Shown: positions 35,310 to 43,554 of the stretch, one piece after another
Position numbering within the stretch: the stretch's first letter is position 1
Layout: every line of letters starts with the position of its first letter
Source: Bacillota bacterium
GTDB taxonomy: Bacteria; Bacillota; Sulfobacillia; JAJZYS01; JAJYTV01
Reading direction: 5' to 3'
DNA: 64,000 nt
NCBI GenBank assembly: GCA_021793645.1
Contig: JAJYSJ010000009.1
Location: 45,083-109,082 of the forward strand
Notes under the pieces: generated by a model
Database searches by the model: none
Told to the model about the DNA's origin: nothing
The model's input: the letters and a program-made list of their open reading frames with translations, nothing else
Made by a program: the position numbers and the translations under genes

Positions 35310-36200
35310 CTAGACGGTGAGCCAGGCGCTCAGGTCGCGCCCGACAAGCTCGCCCGTACGCAAGATGTCGGCACGGAAGAGTTCGATGAGTTCGGTGCGC
35401 AGGGCGCGCTCGAGCTGCGGCCTATCGAGGGTGCGACGCAGCAGCCAGGCGCGGACCACCTTGCGCTGTCTTTCGTCGAGTACGCTGCGTAGTGCGCTTC
35501 GCAGCGGGTTTGGCCGCGTCAGGATGGCGTGCAGGAGGCGGCTTCTGGGGAAGCCGGAGTTCTCGTTGGTGCGCGGCGGCAAGGCGGGAACAACGCCCGA
35601 ATCCACGCTGAGGAAATCGAAGATGTGGCGGAAGAGGGCGTCCCTGTCTTGCTTCAGGTCGTCGTGCAGCAGCACCAGCATGCGGTCGCGGGGGAACTGC
35701 GCGAAGTAGCGGTTGAGCTGCGCTCCGTAGAATCCGAGGCCAGTGTAGGCCCAGGAAGGCGCCCAGCCGCGGCGGCGCCGCTCTGGTTCCGCCGCGATGG
35801 CGCGGGCAAAGTTCAGTTCGCTCTCCCGCCCTTCCTGCACGTGCTCAAGGAAGTTGGAGTAGGCGCGGTCGACCGGATTGCGCAGGATGGCAATCAGTCG
35901 CACGTTCGGCAGGCTATCCTTGATTCGTTGCGGCGCCTCCGGAGAGGCGAGGTACAGTGTGGAAGCCTCGCCGACCGCATTCGCGTCCCCGGCGCCTTCG
36001 AAAAGTCGCTCGTAGTCTGCCCATCCGATGACCGGCTGGGCATCGCGCGGCCCCATCCAAGGACCGGGGTCGCCGGTGAACCCAGCGAACCACGGCTCCT
36101 TGCGCGGACTCATGAAGATCTCTGGGTGCTGCGCCAGCCCTTCGTAGAGAGCCGTTGTGCCGCTGCGCGGTGCACCGATGATCAGGAAGTTTGGTCTCAT
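35310..36200 (-). CDS. PAPS-dependent sulfotransferase
   Basis: 296 residues, normal for this fold. The 5'-phosphosulfate loop is GAPRSGTT at residues 9-16, and the 3'-phosphate loop is ILRNPVDRAYSNF near residue 100. It lacks a signal peptide, so sulfation occurs in the cytoplasm, on a soluble or membrane-precursor acceptor. The gene lies about 50 bp after the fused PAPS synthase, which would supply the donor. Acceptor unknown; polysaccharide, lipid or small metabolite are possible. Confidence 0.88.
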   Translation of the reverse strand: MRPNFLIIGAPRSGTTALYEGLAQHPEIFMSPRKEPWFAGFTGDPGPWMGPRDAQPVIGWADYERLFEGAGDANAVGEASTLYLASPEAPQRIKDSLPNVRLIAILRNPVDRAYSNFLEHVQEGRESELNFARAIAAEPERRRRGWAPSWAYTGLGFYGAQLNRYFAQFPRDRMLVLLHDDLKQDRDALFRHIFDFLSVDSGVVPALPPRTNENSGFPRSRLLHAILTRPNPLRSALRSVLDERQRKVVRAWLLRRTLDRPQLERALRTELIELFRADILRTGELVGRDLSAWLTV

Positions 36201-36251
36201 CGCAAATCACCTGTGAAGCCGGTCGGCAATGCGTTCCCTGCCTTTCGCGTT

Positions 36252-37988
36252 TCAGTCGCGCGTGAGCCGATAGCCCTGCGCAAGGACCTTGGCGACCTCG
36301 GGCCGCATGAACTCCGGGGGTGGCAGTTCGTCCTGCTGCAGCATGCCGCGGACACGCGTGCCGCTGAGCGTGACGCGTTCCTCGGGGCTGTGCGGGCAGG
36401 TCTTCTCCGTGGCCATGCTGGCACAAGCCCGGCAGTAGAAGGCGTTCTCGAACGGCAGTACGCGGATGCCGATCTCGTCTTGCAGCGAGCTCACCAGTTC
36501 CTGAGCGGCGTAGGTGCCGTAATAGCTGCCGACGCCAGCGTGGTCGCGCCCGACGATGAAGTGGGTGCAGCCGTAGTTGCGGCGCGCGATGGCGTGGAAG
36601 ACCGCTTCGCGCGGGCCCGCATAGCGCATTGCGGCAGGGAAGCCGGAGAGCAGGATGCGGCTGGCGGGGAAGTAGTGCTCGAGCAGCACCTTGTAGCTCT
36701 CCATCCGCGTCTTTGCCGGCACGTCGTCAGATTTCGTCGCACCGACGAGGGGATGCAGGATGGAGCCGTCCAAGGTCTCGAGCGCCACCTTGATCATGTA
36801 CTCATGGGCGCGGTGCAACGGGTTGCGGGTTTGGAAGGCGACGATGCTGTGCCAGCCGCGCGCGGCGATGGCGGCGCGCATGTCGCGCGGCGTGAGTGCG
36901 AGACCGCCGCCCTGCGCCGCCGGATGATCTAGCAGCCAGACAGGGCCGCCCAGTGCGGTGTCTGCTTGCCCGTAGAGCTGCGCGACGCCAGGATGTGCCT
37001 CATCCGTCGTCCCGTAGACAAGGGAGGCTTCCTTGCGCTTATCGCGCGCATAGCGGTCGTGCACGCGCATCAGGCCGACGATGCGACCGCTGTGGTCCGT
37101 CAGCGCGACCTCGGCGTCCTCTCGCAGCGCGCTGTGTTCGGGGCCGACCGAGAGCGTTACCGGGAGCGGCCAGAGCAGCCCGTCGGTGAGCCGCATGGAC
37201 TCGATGACGGTCTCGTAGTCCTTGCGCAGCATGAACCCTTCGAGCGGACTGAGCGCGCCAATGCCGAGCAAGCCGAGGTCCCAGTAGCTGCGCTCGTCCA
37301 ACGGCACCTTGGGCAGGGACTGCGCGCGCGCGAGTGCATCTTGAAGTGCGCCGCCAGCCAGTTGGCGGTCGACGAGCCTGCCGCCGTACGCCGACGTCTC
37401 CTCCCTGGCGGCCAGGGTTCCTGCTGCAGTCCTCGGCGCCGCTGCCACGCGTTCCGGGCCGGACGCTTCCAGGTACCCGCTGCGCAGGAGCAGGTCGATG
37501 ACGGACTGCGCGCATTCCTCAACCGACAGCACATCGGTCTGCAGCACAAGATCCGGGTGCACGGGCTCCTCAAAGGGGGCGTTCACCCCGGTGAAGTCTT
37601 GGATCTCGCCCTGCATCGCCTTACGGTAGAGGCCCTTCGTGTCACGCTCTACGAGGACACTCAGCGGAGCCGTGACGTAGACCTCGAGGAATTCGCCGAT
37701 CTCGCGGCGCGCATAGGAACGCAGTTCTTCGAGCGGGGAGATGAAAGCGGCAAGGCAGACCACGTCGTTTCGGGTGAGAACCTTCGCGACGAAGGTCACG
37801 CGCTCGATGTTCCTGCGCCGATCGTCGGACGAGAAGCCGAGATCCCGCGTCAGGCTCTGCCGCACCACGTCTCCGTCCAGGCGCTCCACCGGAACGCCAC
37901 GCTCCTCCAAGAGATCCGCTACCCGCCTGGAGATGGTCGTCTTCCCCGCCGCTGACAGTCCTGTAAACCAAACGGTGACTCCGCTCAT
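36252..37988 (-). CDS. Bifunctional PAPS synthase: APS kinase fused to ATP sulfurylase
   Basis: 578 residues from ATG 37988, which has GGAGGG 6 bp upstream; the frame is open further but not coding. Residues 1-175 are APS kinase with the P-loop GLSAAGKT (10-17) and the DGD motif in ERLDGDVVRQSL. After a linker of about 25 residues comes ATP sulfurylase with QTRNPLHRAHE, GRDHAGVG and a CRAC...C..H zinc-like cluster (CRACASMATEKTCPHS). The order (kinase first) is that of animal PAPS synthases and some bacteria. It makes PAPS from sulfate and ATP for the sulfotransferase just downstream; no sulfite or sulfide assimilation genes are nearby. Confidence 0.93.
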   Translation of the reverse strand: MSGVTVWFTGLSAAGKTTISRRVADLLEERGVPVERLDGDVVRQSLTRDLGFSSDDRRRNIERVTFVAKVLTRNDVVCLAAFISPLEELRSYARREIGEFLEVYVTAPLSVLVERDTKGLYRKAMQGEIQDFTGVNAPFEEPVHPDLVLQTDVLSVEECAQSVIDLLLRSGYLEASGPERVAAAPRTAAGTLAAREETSAYGGRLVDRQLAGGALQDALARAQSLPKVPLDERSYWDLGLLGIGALSPLEGFMLRKDYETVIESMRLTDGLLWPLPVTLSVGPEHSALREDAEVALTDHSGRIVGLMRVHDRYARDKRKEASLVYGTTDEAHPGVAQLYGQADTALGGPVWLLDHPAAQGGGLALTPRDMRAAIAARGWHSIVAFQTRNPLHRAHEYMIKVALETLDGSILHPLVGATKSDDVPAKTRMESYKVLLEHYFPASRILLSGFPAAMRYAGPREAVFHAIARRNYGCTHFIVGRDHAGVGSYYGTYAAQELVSSLQDEIGIRVLPFENAFYCRACASMATEKTCPHSPEERVTLSGTRVRGMLQQDELPPPEFMRPEVAKVLAQGYRLTRD

Positions 37989-38306
37989 CGGCACCCTCCA
38001 CGTGACCTTCAATTCGTTGCTGCGATCGAGGCCGCGGCACGCCGCGAACCGGCAAGCAGATAGAACGCTCACCACGTAGACCTAGCCAGTGTCGCAGAAG
38101 ATACTTAGTTTTAGTTTAGAAGTTGGCGCTTTGCTGCCGCGTACCTGCAAACTTGATGAAGGTCTGCTAAATGCGCGATTCTCACGCCGTGCGGGCCGCC
38201 TTCGTCGTCGGCCTTGGAGTGGTTGCGGCACATAGGGACCGGAGCAGGCGAGAACTTTCCTTTGACCGCATCGCGCCCAGCAGAAGGAGAAGTCCATCGC
38301 GAGGAG

Positions 38307-38318
38307 AAAAACGTTTGC
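38307..38318 (+). promoter_or_regulatory. Candidate LacI-type operator upstream of the selenoprotein gene
   Basis: AAAACGTTTGCC contains the palindrome AAACGTTT centred on CG, the general form of LacI-family operators. A similar site (TAAATCGTTTGA) lies between the LacI-type gene and the cyclase gene at 40543-40554. Confidence 0.25.
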
Positions 38319-38339
38319 CCAGAGCAGGAAGGCGGTGAT

Positions 38340-39137
38340 GTGTTGCTCCTGGATCCGGAGGAACTCAACCGAAAGCATCAGCGGTGGATCGCTCTGGTTA
38401 CGGAGATGCACGCGGAATTTCAATTTACCAGGAATGCCTCAGTTGCTTGGACGAATCTTGGCAAGCCGCTCTCCGAATCGACCGTGGCGCTCGTCTGCAC
38501 GGCCGGCATTCATCTCAAGTCGCAGCCAGCGTATGACCTCCTGAATCCGCATGGCGACTGGAGCTTCCGGGAGATACCGGGTGACGCACCCGCGCAGGCG
38601 ATCGGCGTATCGCACTCCCATTACGACACCGAAGCGCCGCAGCGGGACATCGACTGCGTGTTCCCGATCCGCACCCTTCGCACCCTCGTCGCACGAGGAG
38701 TGGTCGGTGCGGCGGCGAAGACACACTACGGCATGATGGGGTTTGTCCCCAACGGAACCCCGATCGTCGAGGAGACCGCGCCAGAGATCGCGCGCCGCCT
38801 GGCGGCGGATGGCGTCGACGCTGCGCTGCTGACCCCGGGCTGACCGATGTGCCACCAGTCCGTCGGGCTGGTACAGAACGCGCTTGAGGCGGCGGGCATC
38901 GCAACGGTGTCCGTCTCGGTGCGGCCCGAGATCACGGCGTACGTTGGCGTGCCGCGTGCAGCCTACCTGCGGTTTCCGACGGGACAGCCGCTCGGCGAGG
39001 TGGGTCAGCCGCACCAGCACGAAGCGATCACGCAAGCGGCGCTCCAACTGATCGAGACGGCGAAGGAGCCAGGAACAATCGTGGAACTGCCGTTCCGCTG
39101 GCGGAGGATGCCGCGCGTCGTCGGAGGTGGGGACTGA
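38340..39137 (+). CDS. GrdB/PrdB-like reductase selenoprotein (UxxC motif)
   Basis: 265 residues if the TGA at 38841-38843 is read as selenocysteine (Sec168). Upstream of it are the family features KPLSESTVALVCTAGIHLKSQ, SHSHYDTEAPQRDIDCVFP and LLTPG. Downstream, in the same frame, comes U-PMCHQSVGLVQNALEAAGI, then GVPRAAYLRFPTGQPLG and ELPFRW at the end. Cysteine-containing relatives have CPxCHQ at this point, so U-x-x-C is the redox pair of the glycine/sarcosine/betaine/D-proline reductase B family. The GTG start has GGAAGG 7 bp upstream. The substrate is unknown; no GrdA/E or PrdA-type partner is present. The stop overlaps the start of the next gene. Confidence 0.82.
38841..38872 (+). promoter_or_regulatory. 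UGA selenocysteine codon with SECIS-like hairpin
   Basis: UGA at 38841-38843, 10-nt spacer, then an 8-bp stem ACCAGUCC/GGGCUGGU (38854-38861, 38865-38872; one U-G pair) around a GUC loop. Position and size fit bacterial SECIS elements, whose loop needs exposed G and U. Confidence 0.65.
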
Positions 39138-39403
39138 TGGGTGCGATCTATGACCGGTGCAAGACCCAGGTCAAGGCGATCGAGCAGGCGTACGACGCGC
39201 TGATGGAAGAGATCGACGCCTACGATCGGGTGCTCAGCGAGTTGGGTGGGGACGACGAGGAACTGCGCATTGCGCTGAGCATGCAGGCGAACGGCCTAGG
39301 CAAGCTGCGCGACACGCTCGAGGGAGAGGCGCTCGACAACCTCATCCGCTTCTCCGATCGGGTGATCCGGCTCAAGCACTGGGAAGACGGCATGTTCGTT
39401 TGA
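39137..39403 (+). CDS. Small acidic protein coupled to the selenoprotein
   Basis: 88 residues, starting on the last base of the upstream stop (TGATG), so translation is coupled to the selenoprotein. Predicted to be all-helical, probably a helical hairpin (YDRCKTQVKAIEQAYDALMEE and later LRDTLEGEALDNLIRFSDRV), with one Cys (residue 8) and no membrane span. I know no family. The coupling suggests a subunit or carrier-like partner of the reductase. Confidence 0.6.
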   Translation: MGAIYDRCKTQVKAIEQAYDALMEEIDAYDRVLSELGGDDEELRIALSMQANGLGKLRDTLEGEALDNLIRFSDRVIRLKHWEDGMFV

Positions 39404-39425
39404 CGCTAGACAGCACAGACGGAAG

Positions 39426-40487
39426 GTGACTGCATCGGCTGGCAACAAGGAAGAAGTAAGTCCGCAGCTGCGGCGTCGGCGCGTGACATTGCACGACCTG
39501 GCGCAGGTGGCGGGTGTGGACCCGTCCACCGTGTCTCGCGTGCTGAATGGCGACGCAACGCTCGTCGTCAAGGATGAGACGCGCCAACGCATCCTCGATG
39601 CGGTCGAACAGATGCAGTACGTGCCAAACGCCATGGCCCGCGGCCTTCGCAGACAGCGCAGCCAGATGATCGGGCTGCTCGTCCCGGACATCGCGAACCC
39701 GTTCTTCCCGCAGTTGATCCTCGGAGCGGAGCGCGTGTTCAGCGAGGCCGGATTCCGCCTGCTGCTGGGCAACACCGACGAGGACGCGGAGAAGGAGCGA
39801 TCCTACGTAGAACTCCTGCGATCCAACGTCGTGGAAGGCCTGATGCTGGCGACGGCGTTCAGCCAGGACGAGACGGTCGAGGAACTCAGCCGTCTTGGCG
39901 TACCGTTCGTTCTGGTCAACCGTGCGCATTCCGGCACATCGAACTATGTCATCGTGAACGACCGCGTAGCGACGCGCGGCGCCGTCGAATACCTGATCGG
40001 GCTAGGCCACCGGCGCATCGCGCATGTCTCGGGTCCGCTCTACACCGAAACGGGCCTCTCCCGGCTACGCGGCTACCGCGAAGGCCTGCTTTCGGCGCAG
40101 ATCGAGTATCGCGACGAGTATGTCGTCGAAGGCGACTTCAAGGAGGCCTCGGGTGCGCGGGCGATCGAGCGCCTGTGGCAGCTGCCTGACCCGCCGACCG
40201 CGCTGATGGCCGCCAACGACCTGACCGCGCTTGGCGCGCTCGAAGCCTGCCGCAGGCTCGGTGTGCGCGTTCCGGAGCAACTGTCGATCATCGGCTTCAA
40301 CGACGTGCCGTTCTGCGGCATGGTGACGCCCAGTCTGACGACGGTGCGCGTGCCGCTGCTCGAGATGGGAATGGCGTCCGCGCGCAGGCTGCTGGACCTC
40401 TTGGAAGGCCGCGCCACGCCGGGTACGCCGATCGTGCTTGACACAGAGCTCGTAGTGCGAAATTCCACAGTGCCACCGGAACGTTAG
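39426..40487 (+). CDS. LacI family transcriptional regulator
   Basis: 353 residues. The helix-turn-helix and hinge are clear (VTLHDLAQVAGVDPSTVSRVLNG, then YVPNAMARGLRRQRS), followed by a periplasmic-binding-like effector domain (IGLLVPDIANPFFPQ to the C-terminus). The GTG at 39426 is the longest start but is only poorly served by a ribosome binding site; the true start could be further in. It heads the catabolic genes, so it probably represses them until the substrate or an intermediate binds. Candidate operators: 40543-40554 and 38307-38318. Confidence 0.9.
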   Translation: MTASAGNKEEVSPQLRRRRVTLHDLAQVAGVDPSTVSRVLNGDATLVVKDETRQRILDAVEQMQYVPNAMARGLRRQRSQMIGLLVPDIANPFFPQLILGAERVFSEAGFRLLLGNTDEDAEKERSYVELLRSNVVEGLMLATAFSQDETVEELSRLGVPFVLVNRAHSGTSNYVIVNDRVATRGAVEYLIGLGHRRIAHVSGPLYTETGLSRLRGYREGLLSAQIEYRDEYVVEGDFKEASGARAIERLWQLPDPPTALMAANDLTALGALEACRRLGVRVPEQLSIIGFNDVPFCGMVTPSLTTVRVPLLEMGMASARRLLDLLEGRATPGTPIVLDTELVVRNSTVPPER

Positions 40488-40542
40488 AAATCTGTTGCCG
40501 ACTAGGCAGGAATCGACCAGGAGCTTCTCGTATTCGGCGAGG

Positions 40543-40554
40543 TAAATCGTTTGA
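40543..40554 (+). promoter_or_regulatory. Candidate LacI-type operator before the cyclase gene
   Basis: TAAATCGTTTGA, an imperfect CG-centred palindrome 17 bp upstream of the cyclase start, sharing CGTTTG with the site at 38307-38318. Confidence 0.25.
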
Positions 40555-40570
40555 CTGGAGTGAGGAGCCG

Positions 40571-41335
40571 TTGCGTCTAATTGACCTGACCCAGACGTGG
40601 AGCGTGCAGACCCCCACGTGGCCGTACTTCCCCTCGAACAGCGTGCGCAACTTCCACAGCCACCACCGTGATGGTGTGTACAGCACGATCATTGAAACCA
40701 ACATGCATTCCGGCACGCACGTGGATGCCCCGCAGCACAACAACCCGACCGGTTGGTATATGCACGAGGTGCCATTGGAGGCCCTCTTCGGACCGACCGT
40801 CATCGTCGACGTCAGCGACCAGGTCGAGGACTACACGATCCTCACGCGCGAGATGTTCGAGAAGGCCGAGAAGAACGCGCCGGAGATCCAGCCGGGCGAC
40901 GCGGTGATCATCTACTACAACTGGCACCGGTACAACTGGGAAGGCAAGCAGTCGGACGAGGTCCGCTACTTCTGCAAGTGCCCGGGACCCTCGCTGGACC
41001 TCACGGACTACCTGATCTCCAAGAAGCTGCGCTGGGTCGGATCGGACGCGCCGTCGCTGGAGCACCCGTTCTGGACCGCGATCCGCGGCTACCGTCCGGA
41101 CCTCGTGCGCGAGATGGAGGAGAAGTTCGGCAAGTCCATCGAGGAGATGCTGCCGGAGAAGTACTTCCTGCAGGCCCACCGCAGGATGCTGAACACCAAC
41201 ATGATGCACATCGACAACATCGGCGGCGACATCGACAAGGTCGTGAACCAGCGTCTGACGGTCGGCGCCTTCCCCTGGAAGTTCCACCGCGGCGACGCTT
41301 CGATTTGCCGCCTGGTCGCGTTTGCCGAGGACTGA
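40571..41335 (+). CDS. Cyclase-family metal-dependent hydrolase (kynurenine formamidase/isatin hydrolase fold)
   Basis: 254 residues, TTG start with GAGGAG 6 bp upstream. The metal-binding signature HSGTHVDAPQH (H-x-G-T-H-x-D-x-x-x-H) is at residues 46-56, and a second catalytic region (WVGSDAPSLEHP) is present. Family members hydrolyse N-formylkynurenine, isatin or cyclic amides/lactones. It is the first enzyme gene after the LacI regulator and likely opens or hydrolyses a cyclic or amide intermediate; exact substrate unknown. Confidence 0.85.
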   Translation: MRLIDLTQTWSVQTPTWPYFPSNSVRNFHSHHRDGVYSTIIETNMHSGTHVDAPQHNNPTGWYMHEVPLEALFGPTVIVDVSDQVEDYTILTREMFEKAEKNAPEIQPGDAVIIYYNWHRYNWEGKQSDEVRYFCKCPGPSLDLTDYLISKKLRWVGSDAPSLEHPFWTAIRGYRPDLVREMEEKFGKSIEEMLPEKYFLQAHRRMLNTNMMHIDNIGGDIDKVVNQRLTVGAFPWKFHRGDASICRLVAFAED

Positions 41336-41377
41336 GACCATCGCGGTCCTGCCCGATCACCGCGCTAGGAGTTGTTG

Positions 41378-42448
41378 ATGTTGACGATTCCGGAGACGAT
41401 GCGTGCCCTGGTGCTCGACGCGCCAAACAAATACCACATTGACACGTCGATCGAGACCCCGACGCCCGGGGACGACGAAGTCCTCTGCCGGGTGTACGCG
41501 GTCGCCATCTGTGGCACCGACGTCCACATCATCGAGGGCAAGCACCCGGGCCAGTGGCCGCGTGCCTATCCCTTCATCCCTGGTCACGAATGGGCCGGCG
41601 AAGTGGTCGCCGCGGGGCCGAAGGCGCTTGCCTTCGGCTACCGGCCGGGCGTGCGCGTCGCGGGGACGTCCCACGCGGGCTGCGGCTACTGCCGCATGTG
41701 CCGCACAGGGCGGTACAACCTCTGTGAGAACTACGGAAATGCGGAACTCGGCCACCGACAGTACGGCCACTACACCCAAGGATCGTACGCGACCTACGTC
41801 GTCCACTCGATCCGCAGCGTCCACCCGATTCCGGACGAGATGAGCTACGACGAGGGAGCGCTCGTCGACACGACGAGCATCGCGCTCTGGTCCGCGAAGC
41901 GCGGCCAGATCAACGCAGGCGACACGGTCGCCGTCGTCGGAGCGGGCCCGATGGGCATCCTCGTCGCCCAGTGCGCATACGCGCTCGGCGCGGCGCGCTG
42001 CATCCTGACTGGATCCGGAGAGCGCCTGGAGCGTTCGCGTCCCTACGGCGACGCGGTTGTCGACTACAAGAACGAGGATCCGGTGAAGCGCGTCTTCGAG
42101 CTGACGGGCGGCCGCGGGGCCGATGTCGCGATCGACTGCGGCGGCACGAAAGACAGCATCCAGCAGGCGGTCGGCGTCGTGCGCAAGGGCGGCCACGTGG
42201 TCTTCACCGGCGTCCCGCACGAAGCCGTCGAACTGCCGATGCAGAAGATCGTGCTGCAAGAGATCGACCTGCACGGACTGCGCGCGAACCGCGGCACCTG
42301 CGAGGAAGCCATCCCCCTGATGGCTGCCGGCAGGCTCAACGCGGGTGCCATGATCACCCATCGCTTCGATCTCGCCGACTTCGAAGAGGCCTACGAGATC
42401 TTCAAGAACCGGGTCGACGGCGCCCTCAAGGTCATCGTCCACCCGTAG
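41378..42448 (+). CDS. Zinc-dependent medium-chain alcohol dehydrogenase (1)
   Basis: 356 residues from ATG 41378 (AGGAG 6 bp upstream; two TTG codons precede it in frame). Catalytic zinc ligands are in AICGTDVHIIEG and GHEWAGEV; the structural zinc loop has CGYCRMCRTGRYNLC. The Rossmann motif is VVGAGPMGILVAQ. Most similar in style to threonine 3-dehydrogenase/sorbitol/2,3-butanediol dehydrogenases. It probably oxidises a secondary alcohol of the pathway to a ketone with NAD+. Confidence 0.9.
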   Translation: MLTIPETMRALVLDAPNKYHIDTSIETPTPGDDEVLCRVYAVAICGTDVHIIEGKHPGQWPRAYPFIPGHEWAGEVVAAGPKALAFGYRPGVRVAGTSHAGCGYCRMCRTGRYNLCENYGNAELGHRQYGHYTQGSYATYVVHSIRSVHPIPDEMSYDEGALVDTTSIALWSAKRGQINAGDTVAVVGAGPMGILVAQCAYALGAARCILTGSGERLERSRPYGDAVVDYKNEDPVKRVFELTGGRGADVAIDCGGTKDSIQQAVGVVRKGGHVVFTGVPHEAVELPMQKIVLQEIDLHGLRANRGTCEEAIPLMAAGRLNAGAMITHRFDLADFEEAYEIFKNRVDGALKVIVHP

Positions 42449-42486
42449 CACCGAAGACCCCGCGCATTCCCACCCTTCGAGAGGAA

Positions 42487-43554
42487 GTGGCGGAGATACT
42501 TGCGGTCACGTTCCCGGAAGTGAACCGGGTCGAGCTTCGTGACGTCCCGGTGCCGTCGCCGGGGCCTGGGGAGGCGCTGGTTCGCGTCTGGTCCACCACT
42601 ATCTGCGCGACGGACATGAAGATCCTGACCGGCAAGTTCCCCGGAGTGCGCTACCCGCACATCCCGGGCCACGAGTGGTCCGGAGAGGTAGTCGAGGTCG
42701 GGCCGGGCGTGGGGGACCTCGCGCCCGGTACCCGGGTGGGCATCGAAGTCCACGTGGGCTGCGGTCACTGCCAGCGCTGCCTGGAAGGCATGTACAACCT
42801 CTGTGAGCATTACGGAAACCGCAGCGAGGGCCACGCGCACGTCGGCTTCACGATTCCGGGCGGACTTGCGGAATACGCCGTCGTGCCGCGCAGGGCGATG
42901 CACATCCTGCCGGACGGCGTGAGCTACGACGAAGGCGCGTTCACGGATAACGTCGGCATCGCGCTCTGGGCGGTCGAACGGGCCGAGATCCGGCCAGGGG
43001 AACGCGTTCTCGTGATCGGTCCAGGCGCGATCGGCCTCCTTGCGCTGCGCATCGCGAGCCTGCAGGCCGGGCGTACGGCGATCGCCGGCACCCGCGCCGA
43101 TCGTCTCGCGCTCGGGCTGCAAATGGGCGCCGATGCAACCGTCGACGTCGCCAAGGAAGGCGATGCGGCGGCGGCGGTGCGCCAGGCGCTCGGCGGACCG
43201 GCAGACGTCGTGATCGAATTCGCCGGAACGGCGGACGCGGCCCAACTGGCGCTCGCAGCCTGCCGGCGCGGCGGACGCGTCGTTCTCGGCGGCTCGACAG
43301 GAATCGGAACAACGCTGCAGATCGAGTTGGCGACGATCGTACGTGGCAATCTGGACGTGCGCGGATCGCTGGCGAACCCGCGCTGGGTGTCGCGCAGAGG
43401 ACTCGAACTGATCCGGTCGGGGATGGTGGACGTGCGTCCCCTGATCACCCATCACTTTCCGCTTCGGGAGTTTGAAGCGGCATGGTCGACCTTCTTTGAA
43501 CGGAAGGGTTCGGCGATCCGCGTGATGCTCCACCCGTCTGGAGGTGCGGTGTAG
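42487..43554 (+). CDS. Zinc-dependent medium-chain alcohol dehydrogenase (2)
   Basis: 355 residues from GTG 42487; GAGAGGAA lies immediately before it, closer than ideal, so the start is uncertain. It has the same architecture as the preceding gene: TICATDMKILTG and GHEWSGEV for catalytic zinc, CGHCQRCLEGMYNLC for structural zinc, and VIGPGAIGLLALR for NAD. The two enzymes share the unusual NLCEHYGN/NLCENYGN segment after the zinc loop, suggesting an old duplication. It stops one base before the E2 gene begins. Confidence 0.88.
   Translation: MAEILAVTFPEVNRVELRDVPVPSPGPGEALVRVWSTTICATDMKILTGKFPGVRYPHIPGHEWSGEVVEVGPGVGDLAPGTRVGIEVHVGCGHCQRCLEGMYNLCEHYGNRSEGHAHVGFTIPGGLAEYAVVPRRAMHILPDGVSYDEGAFTDNVGIALWAVERAEIRPGERVLVIGPGAIGLLALRIASLQAGRTAIAGTRADRLALGLQMGADATVDVAKEGDAAAAVRQALGGPADVVIEFAGTADAAQLALAACRRGGRVVLGGSTGIGTTLQIELATIVRGNLDVRGSLANPRWVSRRGLELIRSGMVDVRPLITHHFPLREFEAAWSTFFERKGSAIRVMLHPSGGAV

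Noticed and set aside
38841..38846. Nonsense mutation splitting the GrdB-like gene
   Set aside because: The stop is UGA exactly at the CxxC/UxxC position, in phase, with a downstream hairpin; selenocysteine is the better explanation.
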